Of a DNA stretch of 64,000 bases, positions 1 to 7,944 are shown piece by piece. Each line of letters begins with the position of its first letter. Position 1 is the stretch's first letter. Both the position numbers and the translations under genes were made by a program. The stretch is from Lachnospiraceae bacterium (GTDB taxonomy: Bacteria; Bacillota; Clostridia; Lachnospirales; Lachnospiraceae): contig CABJAW010000021.1 in assembly GCA_902363665.1 (NCBI GenBank), positions 1 through 64,000 of the forward strand, read 5' to 3'. The notes below the pieces were generated by a model. It saw only the letters and a list, made by a program, of their open reading frames with translations, had not been told where the DNA came from and did not search any database.

Positions 1-89
1 GCAGTACAGATTTTTTAGCTGATCTCCTGCCCTGGTCAGAAAAGCTGCCGGAATACATCAGAAAGCCAAAGAAAGCCAGTGAAAAATGA
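1..89 (+). CDS. IS66-family transposase, C-terminal end (partial)
   Basis: Only the last 28 codons are inside the window, in the frame starting at base 3 and ending with TGA at 87-89. The peptide contains DFLADLLPWSEKLPEYI, the kind of acidic, Trp-Pro rich tail found at the C-terminus of IS66 transposases. A GTAA-type inverted end lies 37 bases downstream, which supports the call. The catalytic core lies outside the window, so whether the gene is intact cannot be judged. The family assignment rests on the short tail and the downstream end. Confidence 0.5.
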   Translation, partial: STDFLADLLPWSEKLPEYIRKPKKASEK

Positions 90-145
90 CACGGCCGCCA
101 GGAGCGGCCGGATATTTATCAAGGTACTTGTGGTTTGGCGTTTAC
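1..145 (+). mobile_element. Right end of an IS66-like insertion sequence
   Basis: The segment carries the transposase tail, a GC-rich hairpin (CGGCCGC/GCGGCCG, about 92-111) and then a candidate terminal repeat. Read inward from 145 on the minus strand, it starts GTAAACGCCAAACCACAAGT. IS66 elements have ends beginning GTAA and make 8-bp target duplications. The left end and the duplication are outside the window, so the boundary at 145 is inferred. Confidence 0.45.
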
Positions 146-236
146 GTCAAAAAGACATATATAATTTATATTAAATACTATATGGTATTGGCATTTCCAT
201 CGTGTATGTGCTAAACTTTTATTGTCCATTTGGACC

Positions 237-298
237 GCCTCCTATTCTTTGAGATTGGCTTGCGACACCATTCTCATTTTATCATAGGAGGCTTTTTT
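237..298 (+). terminator. Hairpin with T run (large loop)
   Basis: GCCTCCTAT (237-245) pairs with ATAGGAGGC (284-292), followed directly by TTTTTTA. It would terminate rightward transcription coming from the IS side. The 38-base loop makes it a weak example. Together with a small palindrome CCCCAGC-AT-AGCTGGGG at 333-349, it is the only structure seen in the gene-free stretch 146-380. Confidence 0.4.
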
Positions 299-384
299 AT
301 GGTATCCTTTACGTTTCCACTTACTCTATTCTCCCCAGCATAGCTGGGGGATTAGACTTTTCATTTATTTACAATAGTGCATGC

Positions 385-438
385 AAAAAAGGCACTTCAA
401 ATATACGGTAAAATTTACCATACTATTTCAGGTGCCTT
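385..438 (-). terminator. Second of two tandem terminators for the minus-strand gene
   Basis: A long imperfect inverted repeat (GGCACTTCAAATATACGGTAAA against its partner ending GGTGCC) is followed on the minus strand by TTTTTT. Its outer arms resemble those of the neighbouring hairpin at 489-538 (both contain CACCTGAAAT on the minus strand). Confidence 0.55.
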
Positions 439-488
439 ATCGTATTTTTTATTCTGACAGCCATTCTTTGAAAACCTTCCAAAAATAC

Positions 489-538
489 ATAAAAACACCC
501 GAAATGCACCGCATACGCCGTATCATTTCAGGTGTTTC
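489..538 (-). terminator. Terminator downstream of the DUF2798 gene
   Basis: On the minus strand AAACACCTGAAATG pairs imperfectly with CATTTCGGGTGTTT, followed by a T-rich tract. It lies 25 bases after the stop codon at 564, the expected place for an intrinsic terminator. Confidence 0.65.
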
Positions 539-563
539 CTTTTTTCTTTTATTAGCTGTTTTA

Positions 564-1022
564 TTAGTTGTTTTTATTCAGCAGCTCGAACAGATTCCGT
601 ACCCCCGGACCGGCAAAGAAAATCTGCCAGCACAGCGCCATCGGAAAATTCTGCGCGGTCTTCTGCAGCCACAGCGCGATAATCTCTTTTCCAGGATTCA
701 TGAAAAGCAGTGTCGCGATAAAGCTCATCACCGGGCACATCAGGCAGACGATCATAGAGGAGATCGCAATCGTGATAAATGCCGGGCGATCCTGTGGTGT
801 CACGATGCGAAATGCAAGCTTCGTCGCAAGCTTTTCTACCACAAAATATTCTAGGATACAGGCGATTGGCCACATGATCGGGATCTCATGGAAGGCAATT
901 AAAAAGATTTCATTTGACATCCCGCCCTTATCCAGAGCGATGTTGTAGCACACCATGGCGTATACCATGACGAACGCCATGACGAGTGTAAAAAGAATGT
1001 TCTGTAACTTTGATTTCTGCAT
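564..1022 (-). CDS. DUF2798-family small membrane protein
   Basis: A 152-residue protein with four hydrophobic segments spaced as two helix pairs, matching the layout of DUF2798 (two repeats of a two-helix unit). The chosen start is the ATG at 1022 (MQKSKLQ), which has GGAG a few bases upstream. An upstream in-frame start would add an unlikely basic tail. Visible features are the hydrophobic helix near residues 8-28, a second segment containing PIMWPIACILEYFVVEKLA, and a C-terminal pair with FAGPGVRNLFELL. Family members are uncharacterised inner-membrane proteins, and no transport or enzymatic role can be stated. It is flanked by its own terminators, so it appears monocistronic. Confidence 0.7.
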   Translation of the reverse strand: MQKSKLQNILFTLVMAFVMVYAMVCYNIALDKGGMSNEIFLIAFHEIPIMWPIACILEYFVVEKLATKLAFRIVTPQDRPAFITIAISSMIVCLMCPVMSFIATLLFMNPGKEIIALWLQKTAQNFPMALCWQIFFAGPGVRNLFELLNKNN

Positions 1023-1063
1023 AAATTGTACTCCTTTTTCTTTGTTTTGCTTATTTTTGCGCA

Positions 1064-1114
1064 CAAAAAGACACATGTGTGTTGTTCGTTATCAGTGATC
1101 AGCTCACATGTGTC
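1064..1114 (-). terminator. Terminator between the MATE gene and the DUF2798 gene
   Basis: On the minus strand GACACATGTG pairs with CACATGTGTC and is followed by TTTTTG. It lies about 80 bases after the MATE stop codon and 42 bases before the DUF2798 start, so it can end the GH43-MATE transcript. Confidence 0.65.
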
Positions 1115-1192
1115 GTTTCCAATTCATACCAAAGTCCCTGTTTCATTGCGTTGGTTATGGTAGCACACTTTTCAAATCCTGTAAAGTGTTTT

Positions 1193-2551
1193 TTACCTCG
1201 TCAGATTCCGCACCCATTTATACTGCCTGTAATGCCGTATTACCACCGGCAGCTTCACGATCTCGTCCAGATTGATGATCAAAAAGACCGCAACGACCGG
1301 AAGCTTCAGCACAAACGCTGCCAGAAATCCGCACGGCACTGCGTAAACCCACATCGTTACGATATCACAGATCAGCCCGAATTTTGAATCACCGCCCGCC
1401 GGGAAAATTCCTGCGATAACAGTCATATTGAAGGATTTTCCGACCATATAACAAGCGCACAGAATGAGCATCCATTTCAGATATCCAACCGCCGCCGGAC
1501 TTAAATTTGCAAAATGCAGAATAGCCGGACTTAAAAGCAAAAGCACAGCTCCGGAAGCAATTCCGCTTAGGATACACAGCCAGAACAAAAGATCACCATA
1601 CCGCTTTGCCAGCTTCAGTTCTCCTTTTCCAAGCTCGTTGCCGACCACAATCCCACCGCCGTTTGCAAGACCGCCGCAGAAGCAGACGATCAGATTTTTC
1701 ACAATATTCGCAATTGAATTTGCCGCCACCGCATCACTTCCAAGGTGTCCCATGATCACGGAATACATTGAAAATCCGAACCCCCATACGAGAAAATCTC
1801 CCAGCATCGGCCCGGAATAGCGCCAGTAATCCTTTGCCAGAATTCCTGCAGAAGTAACAAGATATTTTCCGCAAAGCCGGATCCGTCCCTCACGCAGCGA
1901 TTCCAGAATGACCCACGCCATTTCGATCAGCTTCGATATAGAGGTTGCAAGCGCCGCTCCTGCTATTCCCATTTCCGGCATCGGTCCGATTCCATAAATA
2001 AAAATGGCATTCAGCAAAATATTCAGCACAACCACTGATGAGCTGATCACCGTGCTTTTTAAGGCAAATCCGGTATTTTTGAGAATACACAGATAAATCT
2101 GCGAAACACCGGTAAACAGATAGGAGGCTGCCACAATGCGCAGGTAAACGATTCCGCCGCTGATCAATGTTTCATCTGCCGTAAAGCACCGCATCAGCTG
2201 TCGCGGTGCAAAAAGCGACGCAAGAAAAAACACGGCAGAAACTATCACAGAAATACGAAGGACGTATGCAAAAATCTTTTCCAGAGACCTACGGTCTCCT
2301 TTTCCATAATACTGTGCCGCCAGAATACTGGTTCCCGTTGCAAACCCGCTCATGAACAGGTTAAATATAAACGTAACCTGTCCCGCCAGTGATACCGCAG
2401 AAAGACTGGCTTGTGACAGCACGCCGAGCATCAGTGCATCGGAAGCACTTACAGCCGCCAGCATGAACTGCTGAAATGCGATCGGCAGCACCAGCATGCC
2501 AAGTTTCCGGTAAAATCCGGTGTTATCTTTGAAAAATTCAATTGCTCTCAT
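1193..2551 (-). CDS. MATE-family multidrug/cation antiporter
   Basis: A 452-residue polytopic protein of about twelve transmembrane helices with the two-fold MATE architecture. The N-terminal half shows LPIAFQQFMLAAVSASDALML and the family pattern around FATGTSILAAQYYGKGD. The second half begins near residue 250 with SIANIVKNL and VVGNELGKGE. MATE proteins export drugs, metabolites or organic cations using Na+ or H+ gradients; the substrate cannot be read from sequence. The start codon lies 4 bases after the stop of the upstream GH43 gene, so the two are probably translated from one mRNA. This hints at export linked to glycan use, but that is inference. Confidence 0.88.
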   Translation of the reverse strand: MRAIEFFKDNTGFYRKLGMLVLPIAFQQFMLAAVSASDALMLGVLSQASLSAVSLAGQVTFIFNLFMSGFATGTSILAAQYYGKGDRRSLEKIFAYVLRISVIVSAVFFLASLFAPRQLMRCFTADETLISGGIVYLRIVAASYLFTGVSQIYLCILKNTGFALKSTVISSSVVVLNILLNAIFIYGIGPMPEMGIAGAALATSISKLIEMAWVILESLREGRIRLCGKYLVTSAGILAKDYWRYSGPMLGDFLVWGFGFSMYSVIMGHLGSDAVAANSIANIVKNLIVCFCGGLANGGGIVVGNELGKGELKLAKRYGDLLFWLCILSGIASGAVLLLLSPAILHFANLSPAAVGYLKWMLILCACYMVGKSFNMTVIAGIFPAGGDSKFGLICDIVTMWVYAVPCGFLAAFVLKLPVVAVFLIINLDEIVKLPVVIRHYRQYKWVRNLTR

Positions 2552-2555
2552 TTTT

Positions 2556-3506
2556 TCAGATCCATCCCTTGTCGCTCCAGTCGTGCGACTTGATACGGTT
2601 GTATTCTTCTTCCGTAATTGTCAGGATCGTGCCGTGCTTAAAGCCATACGGGAACGAGAATTCTGCGTCAGAGCGCATAAATCTGCCGTCTGCCAGACAA
2701 TCCGCCAAAAACGGCACGTAGCCCTGCCCTGCTCCCGGAACACCAAAATAGTCGAGATACAGGCTCCATCTGCCGTCGGCCAGCTTCATTGCCGTCGGCG
2801 CCTCATATTTTGCACCATCCATACCCTTCATGCTCTCTGCAAAGGCTTCTACCTCTTTATATTCTCCGGTTACCTGCTCTGAACAAAACAGCTGAAGCCC
2901 CGCCGGATCATGATGACTCTTGACAAACAGATAATAAACTCCGTTTTCTTCATAAATTGCAGAATCGATGATATCTCCGTTTTCTCTTTTATACAGCACC
3001 TCTGGCTTAGAAAAATGTGTAAAATCCTTTGTCCGGCTATAATAGATCGCCTTGCTTGCATAATCATTGCTCTTATGCGAGGACGACCAGTGCAGCACAT
3101 ACTCGTCTTTCTTCTTATCATAAATAACATCCGGCGCCCAGACACATCCCATATTCTCATCCCCGATCCGAACCATTTTCTGCTCAGACCAGTTTACAAG
3201 ATCCTCTGACTCCCATAACGCAAGATCTTTGCTTCCGTTTCTTGCAATCTCCTCCCAGGAGTTGTGGTACTGATTCCGCATACCGTAGGAAAGGCTCAGA
3301 TCCGTTGCCAGAATATAAAACTTCCCGTTCTGCGCACGCGTCACTGTAAAATCACGCACGCCCTTGTCCCCGTGATACGCCCAGAGCACTGGGTTTCCTT
3401 CATTCACGGCCTCCCAATGGAATCCGTCTTTGCTCAATCCGAAATATACCTGTTCGCCGTCCGGTGTTGTTTTTTCTCTGAAATGTACAAATAAATAAGC
3501 CTGCAT
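2556..3506 (-). CDS. Glycoside hydrolase family 43-like protein
   Basis: A 316-residue five-bladed beta-propeller enzyme without a signal peptide, so it should act on oligosaccharides in the cytoplasm. The start is the ATG at 3506 (MQAYLFVHF), preceded by a GGAGAAAGG-like site. Repeated blade strands are visible, such as WAPDVIYDKKKDEYVLHW and DSAIYEENGVYYLFVKS. Candidate catalytic acids follow the GH43 order: Asp in VRDFTVT, Asp in IDSAIY and Glu in KYEAPTAMKL. GH43 enzymes are mostly alpha-L-arabinofuranosidases or beta-xylosidases. It is the first gene of a two-gene unit with a MATE exporter. A GH127 gene 10 kb away suggests arabinose-containing substrates. Confidence 0.8.
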   Translation of the reverse strand: MQAYLFVHFREKTTPDGEQVYFGLSKDGFHWEAVNEGNPVLWAYHGDKGVRDFTVTRAQNGKFYILATDLSLSYGMRNQYHNSWEEIARNGSKDLALWESEDLVNWSEQKMVRIGDENMGCVWAPDVIYDKKKDEYVLHWSSSHKSNDYASKAIYYSRTKDFTHFSKPEVLYKRENGDIIDSAIYEENGVYYLFVKSHHDPAGLQLFCSEQVTGEYKEVEAFAESMKGMDGAKYEAPTAMKLADGRWSLYLDYFGVPGAGQGYVPFLADCLADGRFMRSDAEFSFPYGFKHGTILTITEEEYNRIKSHDWSDKGWI

Positions 3507-3744
3507 TGTATTTTTTCCTTTCTCCTTTTGTAGCGCTTCGCTTCTGACAGTCCGGATACTGATTCGTCTTTGCAAAAGGCGCTCTTCTGATGAATCCGAT
3601 CTGTTTCCGTTTTACTGCACAGACAGATCATTCGCTTCTCATTAAAGTCTCTGCTTTCGTAAAACAGAAGTTCAGCGCCATGGTAACACAGGTAGCCTTG
3701 TTTTACAATAAAAAGATTGGAAGTGAAAATAAAAGAAAAAACAC

Positions 3745-3773
3745 TTGCATTTTCTCCTGATATATTATATAAT
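3745..3773 (+). promoter_or_regulatory. Promoter of first tRNA-Gln
   Basis: TTGCAT at 3745-3750 and a perfect TATAAT at 3768-3773, separated by 17 bases, about 42 bases before the mature tRNA. The same hexamers and spacing precede the second tRNA copy. Confidence 0.8.
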
Positions 3774-3815
3774 TTTATTCGCTCACAGCAAACAGCATGA
3801 GCGCATAAAAAATGA

Positions 3816-3888
3816 AGGGCTATCGCCAAACGGTAAGGCAACGGACTCTGACTCCGTCATTTTCCAGGTTCGAATCCTGGTAGCCCTG
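3816..3888 (+). tRNA. tRNA-Gln (anticodon CUG)
   Basis: A cloverleaf can be folded by eye: acceptor AGGGCTA with TAGCCCT, D arm with GGTAAGGC, anticodon stem ACGGA/TCCGT around loop CTCTGAC (anticodon CTG), and T arm CCAGG-TTCGAAT-CCTGG. CCA is not encoded. It reads CAG codons. The mature sequence is identical to the copy at 4170. Confidence 0.95.
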
Positions 3889-3890
3889 CT

Positions 3891-3922
3891 AAAGAGATAC
3901 TTAGGTGAGTATCTCTTTTTTT
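3891..3922 (+). terminator. Terminator of first tRNA-Gln
   Basis: AGAGATAC pairs with GTATCTCT, followed by a T run. It starts three bases after the tRNA. Confidence 0.85.
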
Positions 3923-4097
3923 ATATCAACGGAGGACATCTCACCTATCATTAAGACTCGCTTGCGCTCTTTTTGTCCTCTACATTATCACGATTTTGCC
4001 CCCTTCTATGTAACAGCATCCCTTCTCTTCCAAAATCGATGTTATTGTGTAAATAATTCAATGAATAGAAAAAATTTAAAAAATTCAAAAAAAGTAC

Positions 4098-4126
4098 TTG
4101 CATTTCTGTAAAGAGTGTTATATAAT
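4098..4126 (+). promoter_or_regulatory. Promoter of second tRNA-Gln
   Basis: TTGCAT at 4098-4103 and TATAAT at 4121-4126 with a 17-base spacer, about 43 bases before the tRNA, the same arrangement as the first copy. Confidence 0.8.
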
Positions 4127-4169
4127 TCATCGTGTTGAGAGACAGCGTTCAACGCAAAACAATAAATGA

Positions 4170-4242
4170 AGGGCTATCGCCAAACGGTAAGGCAACGGAC
4201 TCTGACTCCGTCATTTTCCAGGTTCGAATCCTGGTAGCCCTG
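4170..4242 (+). tRNA. tRNA-Gln (anticodon CUG), second copy
   Basis: Its 73 bases are identical to the tRNA at 3816-3888, with the same CTG anticodon. Each copy has its own promoter and terminator, so they are separate transcription units created by a local duplication. The spacers are similar but not identical. Confidence 0.95.
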
Positions 4243-4248
4243 GTTTAA

Positions 4249-4275
4249 GGCATCTCGTTTGAGATGCTTTTTTGT
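4249..4275 (+). terminator. Terminator of second tRNA-Gln
   Basis: GCATCTC pairs with GAGATGC around a short loop, followed by TTTTTTG. Confidence 0.85.
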
Positions 4276-4306
4276 TTTGTAAAATATTCTTTCCATGCTT
4301 TTCACA

Positions 4307-4384
4307 TCCGCTTTATGAACGCAGATAAGCGAAGCGACTGCGTTCATGAGCAAGTAGCGAAGCGGATTGCGAATGTCCGCTTTA
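4307..4384 (-). repeat. Dispersed intergenic palindromic repeat, copy A
   Basis: Read on the minus strand, this begins GTAAAGCGGACATTCGCAAT and runs through CCGCTTCGCTACTTGCTC to a GAACGCAGTCGCTTCGC arm. About 57 bases are identical, in inverted orientation, to copy B at 16644-16712. It contains nested inverted repeats (GAACGCAG/CTGCGTTC; CGGATTGCGAATGTCCG), so a transcript would fold into hairpins. Confidence 0.75.
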
Positions 4385-4412
4385 CTTCTTCCCGGTCTTC
4401 GGACAGTAACAG

Positions 4413-4464
4413 TTTTCCCGAATACTTTCCCAGAATACTTTTCCAGAACACTTTCCCAAAATGC
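4413..4464 (+). repeat. Four tandem 13-bp units upstream of pncB
   Basis: TTTTCCCGAATAC, TTTCCCAGAATAC, TTTTCCAGAACAC and TTTCCCAAAATGC follow one another without gaps and end 24 bases before the -35 box of the pncB promoter. The 13-base spacing could place a repeated protein-binding site, but no known operator is recognised. Confidence 0.6.
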
Positions 4465-4488
4465 ACCACAGAAAAATAGTCATATTTC

Positions 4489-4518
4489 TTCACAAAATTT
4501 CTCCAGATATGGTATACT
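4489..4518 (+). promoter_or_regulatory. Probable pncB promoter
   Basis: TTCACA (4489-4494), an 18-base spacer and TATACT (4513-4518), about 100 bases before the pncB start codon. Confidence 0.5.
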
Positions 4519-4617
4519 GTAACTAATACTGTGCTTTTCGGAATACGTAAAGTATGGCATCTATCAATTTGCAGCCTTTTATCCGACTGCTGCAGACACA
4601 AAGGAGTGTTTATCGAT

Positions 4618-6087
4618 ATGAGTACTTTAAATCTCACATTACTGACAGACCTGTATGAACTTACGATGATGCAGGGCTATTACGAAAGCAATTCTTCTGA
4701 GACGGTAATTTTTGATGCATTCTACCGCAAAAATCCGTGCGACAATGGCTATGCTATTTCTGCCGGTCTTGATCAGGTAATTGACTATATCAATAATCTT
4801 CATTTTTCGGAAGAAGATATTTCTTATCTGGCAAGCCTTGGGATCTTCCACGAAGGCTTCCTTGACTATCTGAGAAATTTCCATTTTGAGGGTGATATCT
4901 GGGCAATCCCGGAAGGATCCGTGGTTTTCCCGTATGAACCGCTGCTCAAAGTGATCGCACCGATCATGCAGGCACAGCTTGTTGAGACTGCTATCTTAAA
5001 TATTATCAATCATCAGAGCCTGATCGCCACCAAGACGGCACGTGTCGTTCATGCGGCCCGCGGAGACGGTATCATGGAATTCGGACTTCGCCGTGCTCAG
5101 GGTCCGGACGCCGGTGTTTACGGTGCCCGCGCTGCTATGATCGGCGGCTGCATCGGCACTTCCAATGTGCTTGCCGGACAGCTTTTTGACGTTCCGGTCA
5201 AAGGAACACATGCTCACAGCTGGATCATGAGTTTCCCAGATGAGTATACCGCTTTCAAAAAGTATTCCGAGCTTTACCCGGATGCCTGTCTGCTGCTTGT
5301 AGACACGTACGATACCCTGCGTTCCGGTGTTCCGAATGCAATCCGCGTCTTCAGGGAAATGCGTGAGGCCGGCATTGAGCTGAAAGGCTACGGTATCCGG
5401 CTTGACAGCGGTGACCTTGCTTATATGTCCAAGCAGGCCAGAAAGCTTCTGGATGAGGCCGGCTTTAAGGATGCAATTATTTCCGCATCCAGTGACCTTG
5501 ATGAGTATCTGATCGACAGCCTGAAAACGCAGGGCGCTGCAATTACCTCCTGGGGAGTCGGTACGAATATGATCACCTCCAAAGACTGCCCGGCTTTCGG
5601 TGGTGTTTACAAGCTTGCAGCCGTTCTCGATGAAAAGACCGGTGAATTTATCCCGAAAATCAAGCTTTCCGAAAATACGGAAAAAATCACTAACCCGGGC
5701 AACAAAAAAATTCTTCGTATCTACGACAAGCAAACCGGCAAAATTCGTGCCGATCTGATCTGTCTGACAGATGAAACGTATGATCCTTCCGAAGATCTGA
5801 TCATCTTTGATCCTCTTGAAACGTGGAAAAAAACAAAAATCAAGGGTGGCTCCTACACACTGCGGGAAATGCTCGTTCCGGTATTCAAAAACGGTGTATG
5901 TGTCTACACTTCTCCTTCTGTTATGGAAATCCGCGATATCTGTATCAGAGAAAAAGACACGCTCTGGGATGAAACGAAACGTCTTGCAAATCCGCATAAG
6001 GTCTACGTAGATCTTTCTTCCAAGCTGTACCATATCAAGAGTGATCTTCTGGAGCAGATGGGACGCGAGGCACTGTCTCTTTCCTGA
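4618..6087 (+). CDS. pncB: Nicotinate phosphoribosyltransferase
   Basis: A 489-residue NAPRTase that converts nicotinate and PRPP to nicotinate mononucleotide (NAD salvage, cytoplasmic). The start ATG at 4618 (MSTLNLTLLTDLYELTMMQ) has AAGGAG at 4601-4606. The N-terminus TDLYELTMMQGYY is a family hallmark. EFGLRRAQGPDAG and GTSNVLAG form the substrate region containing the autophosphorylated His of KGTHAHSWIM. RLDSGDLAYMSKQAR is the typical PRPP-site segment. Full length for the family. It stands alone, with its own promoter and a preceding array of 13-bp repeats that may mediate control. Confidence 0.95.
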   Translation: MSTLNLTLLTDLYELTMMQGYYESNSSETVIFDAFYRKNPCDNGYAISAGLDQVIDYINNLHFSEEDISYLASLGIFHEGFLDYLRNFHFEGDIWAIPEGSVVFPYEPLLKVIAPIMQAQLVETAILNIINHQSLIATKTARVVHAARGDGIMEFGLRRAQGPDAGVYGARAAMIGGCIGTSNVLAGQLFDVPVKGTHAHSWIMSFPDEYTAFKKYSELYPDACLLLVDTYDTLRSGVPNAIRVFREMREAGIELKGYGIRLDSGDLAYMSKQARKLLDEAGFKDAIISASSDLDEYLIDSLKTQGAAITSWGVGTNMITSKDCPAFGGVYKLAAVLDEKTGEFIPKIKLSENTEKITNPGNKKILRIYDKQTGKIRADLICLTDETYDPSEDLIIFDPLETWKKTKIKGGSYTLREMLVPVFKNGVCVYTSPSVMEIRDICIREKDTLWDETKRLANPHKVYVDLSSKLYHIKSDLLEQMGREALSLS

Positions 6088-6142
6088 TTGCTTCGACGCT
6101 TTTCCATTGCTGTCTTTTCGCACAGCGAAACATTATTTTTCA

Positions 6143-6172
6143 TATCAGGAGCGGTGTATACCGTTCCTGATA
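6143..6172 (+). terminator. Perfect-arm hairpin after pncB
   Basis: TATCAGGARCGGT-type arms (6143-6172) form a strong hairpin 55 bases after pncB. It lacks a proper T run, so it may act as an mRNA 3'-end stabiliser rather than a terminator. From here to 6403 I see no gene and no riboswitch class I can name. Confidence 0.35.
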
Positions 6173-6403
6173 TACTGTAGTAATCCTCTTTCGCTGCCTG
6201 CCATTTACCAGGATGCCAGGGTCAAAAGCCTGAAACCACGATGTGCCTGCACAGGAGTGGTTTTATGGCTTAATGGCCTCCCGATATGAGCATAAAAGTG
6301 GAGCGCAAGCTTCACGATATGCGAATATCTGGCAGGGTTGTGGGAGTACGAAGTACGGAACAATCCGTAAGGTATCTTTGGACCTTAACATCTTACCAAT
6401 CAA

Positions 6404-6445
6404 AGCAAGGAAACTGTGACTTTTACGCTTCACAGTTTCCTTGCT
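6404..6445 (+). terminator. 16-bp perfect hairpin before the lipoprotein gene
   Basis: AGCAAGGAAACTGTGA (6404-6419) pairs perfectly with TCACAGTTTCCTTGCT (6430-6445) around a 10-base loop. No T run follows on the plus strand. It ends 52 bases before the start codon at 6498, so it may be a leader element of that gene. Confidence 0.4.
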
Positions 6446-6497
6446 GATGCTCCTGTGTCCGATTTTTCTGCAATACAGGGGCAAGAAGGGAGTTTTT

Positions 6498-7940
6498 ATG
6501 TTATCGCAGAAACATTCTGCATGTATTCTGACTGCTGTTCTGCTTCTGGCCTCTGCCTCCGGCTGTTCTGTAAAAACAGACAATACTGCTTCCGCAGATC
6601 CGCTTACCATCACCGTATGGACGTATTACAACGGTGACCAGCTTGAATTATTCAACAAACTTGTCTCCGAATTTAACGATACCACCGGACGTTCCCTGGG
6701 AATCACCGTAGAAAGCTCCAGTCAGGGAACAGTAAACGATCTGGAAACGAATGTGCTTGCTTCCGCGAACGGTGAAGTCGGCGCTTCGGATATGCCGAAT
6801 ATTTTTTCCGCCTATGCTGATACTGCTTACACCCTCGATCAGATGGGACTGGTCATGGATCTTTCCGACTATTTTACGAAAGAAGAGCGTCTGGCATATA
6901 TCGATAATTATCTTGATGAGGGCGATTTTTCCGGTGATGGCAATATCAAAATCTTCCCGGTCGCAAAATCCACAGAGCTTCTTTTCTTAAACGATACAGA
7001 CTGGCGTGCTTTTTCTGATGCAACCGGCGCTTCCTATGAGGACCTGTCCACGATCGAAGGCCTTGTCTCTACTGCAGAAACGTATTATAACTGGACGGAT
7101 GAACAGACACCGGAAAAAAATGACGGACGTGCACTGTTTGGAAGGGATGCAATGGCCAACTATCTTCTGCTCGGTGCAAAACAGCTTGGTTCTCCTATTT
7201 TCAATACAGAAAACGGAAAAATGTCTCTCAATTTTGATAAAGAGGTCATGCGGAAGCTGTGGGACAATTATTACGTTCCTTATATAAAGGGATATTTTTC
7301 TGCTTCCGGACGTTTTCGCAGTGATGATATCAAGACAGGAAACATTATCGGTTATGTTGGTTCCACCTCAAGTGCCACATTTTTTCCGACACAGGTCAGT
7401 CTGACGGATTCTGAAAGCTATGATATTGCACTGAAGGTTCTCCCGTGCCCGAAATTCGCAGACGGAGAAAACTATGTTGTTCAGCAGGGCGCCGGACTGG
7501 TGGTAACAAAAACAGAGGATGACGCAACCGTCAAAGCATGCGTAGAATTTCTGAAATGGTTTACAACCCCGGAGCATAACATTTCTTTCTGTGCAGGCTC
7601 CGGCTATCTTCCGGTCACAAAAGAGGCCAACAATATGGATACGATCCGTAAAAGTACTGCCTCCCTTAGTGCTTCTATGGACAGCATTCTTACCGTTGCC
7701 GTTGACTCCGTAAATTCTAATCAGATGTATACAACAAAGGCATTTGACAGAGGAAATGACGCAAGGCAGATCCTGAGTTACGGATTGAGTGATCTGGCCG
7801 CGGCCGACCGTCAGACGGTAGAAGAACGCCTTTCAGGCGGTCAGAGCCTTGAGGATGCCGCCGCAGAATTTCTCTCCGATGATTATTTTGAAGCCTGGTA
7901 CCAGGATACGCTCAAACAGCTTCAGGCTTTTGAGGGATGA
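6498..7940 (+). CDS. ABC-type solute-binding lipoprotein
   Basis: A 480-residue family 1 extracellular solute-binding protein. The start ATG at 6498 has AAGAAGGGA upstream. A lipoprotein signal peptide ends in SASGC, with the acylated Cys at residue 23, so it is membrane-anchored outside the cell. The mature part begins LTITVWTYYNGDQLELFNKL, as in sugar or oligosaccharide binders. No ABC permease or ATPase gene adjoins it. The next gene is a membrane GGDEF-EAL sensor, so it may deliver a ligand signal to that sensor instead of, or in addition to, feeding a transporter encoded elsewhere. The role as sensor partner is inference. Confidence 0.85.
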   Translation: MLSQKHSACILTAVLLLASASGCSVKTDNTASADPLTITVWTYYNGDQLELFNKLVSEFNDTTGRSLGITVESSSQGTVNDLETNVLASANGEVGASDMPNIFSAYADTAYTLDQMGLVMDLSDYFTKEERLAYIDNYLDEGDFSGDGNIKIFPVAKSTELLFLNDTDWRAFSDATGASYEDLSTIEGLVSTAETYYNWTDEQTPEKNDGRALFGRDAMANYLLLGAKQLGSPIFNTENGKMSLNFDKEVMRKLWDNYYVPYIKGYFSASGRFRSDDIKTGNIIGYVGSTSSATFFPTQVSLTDSESYDIALKVLPCPKFADGENYVVQQGAGLVVTKTEDDATVKACVEFLKWFTTPEHNISFCAGSGYLPVTKEANNMDTIRKSTASLSASMDSILTVAVDSVNSNQMYTTKAFDRGNDARQILSYGLSDLAAADRQTVEERLSGGQSLEDAAAEFLSDDYFEAWYQDTLKQLQAFEG

Positions 7941-7944
7941 CACT

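Noticed and set aside
1158..1192. Hairpin CACACTTT/AAAGTG with T run on the plus strand after the MATE gene
   Set aside because: On the minus strand, where the MATE transcript runs, it is preceded by A residues and lacks a following T run; the hairpin at 1064-1114 is the better terminator.
3745..3954. Plus-strand frame of 69 codons over the first tRNA-Gln
   Set aside because: It overlaps the tRNA promoter, the tRNA and its terminator.
4996..6123. Long minus-strand open frame of 375 codons opposite pncB
   Set aside because: It lies wholly across a highly conserved plus-strand enzyme gene, its translation has no recognisable domain and is rich in residues expected from antisense reading, and it has no convincing ribosome site.
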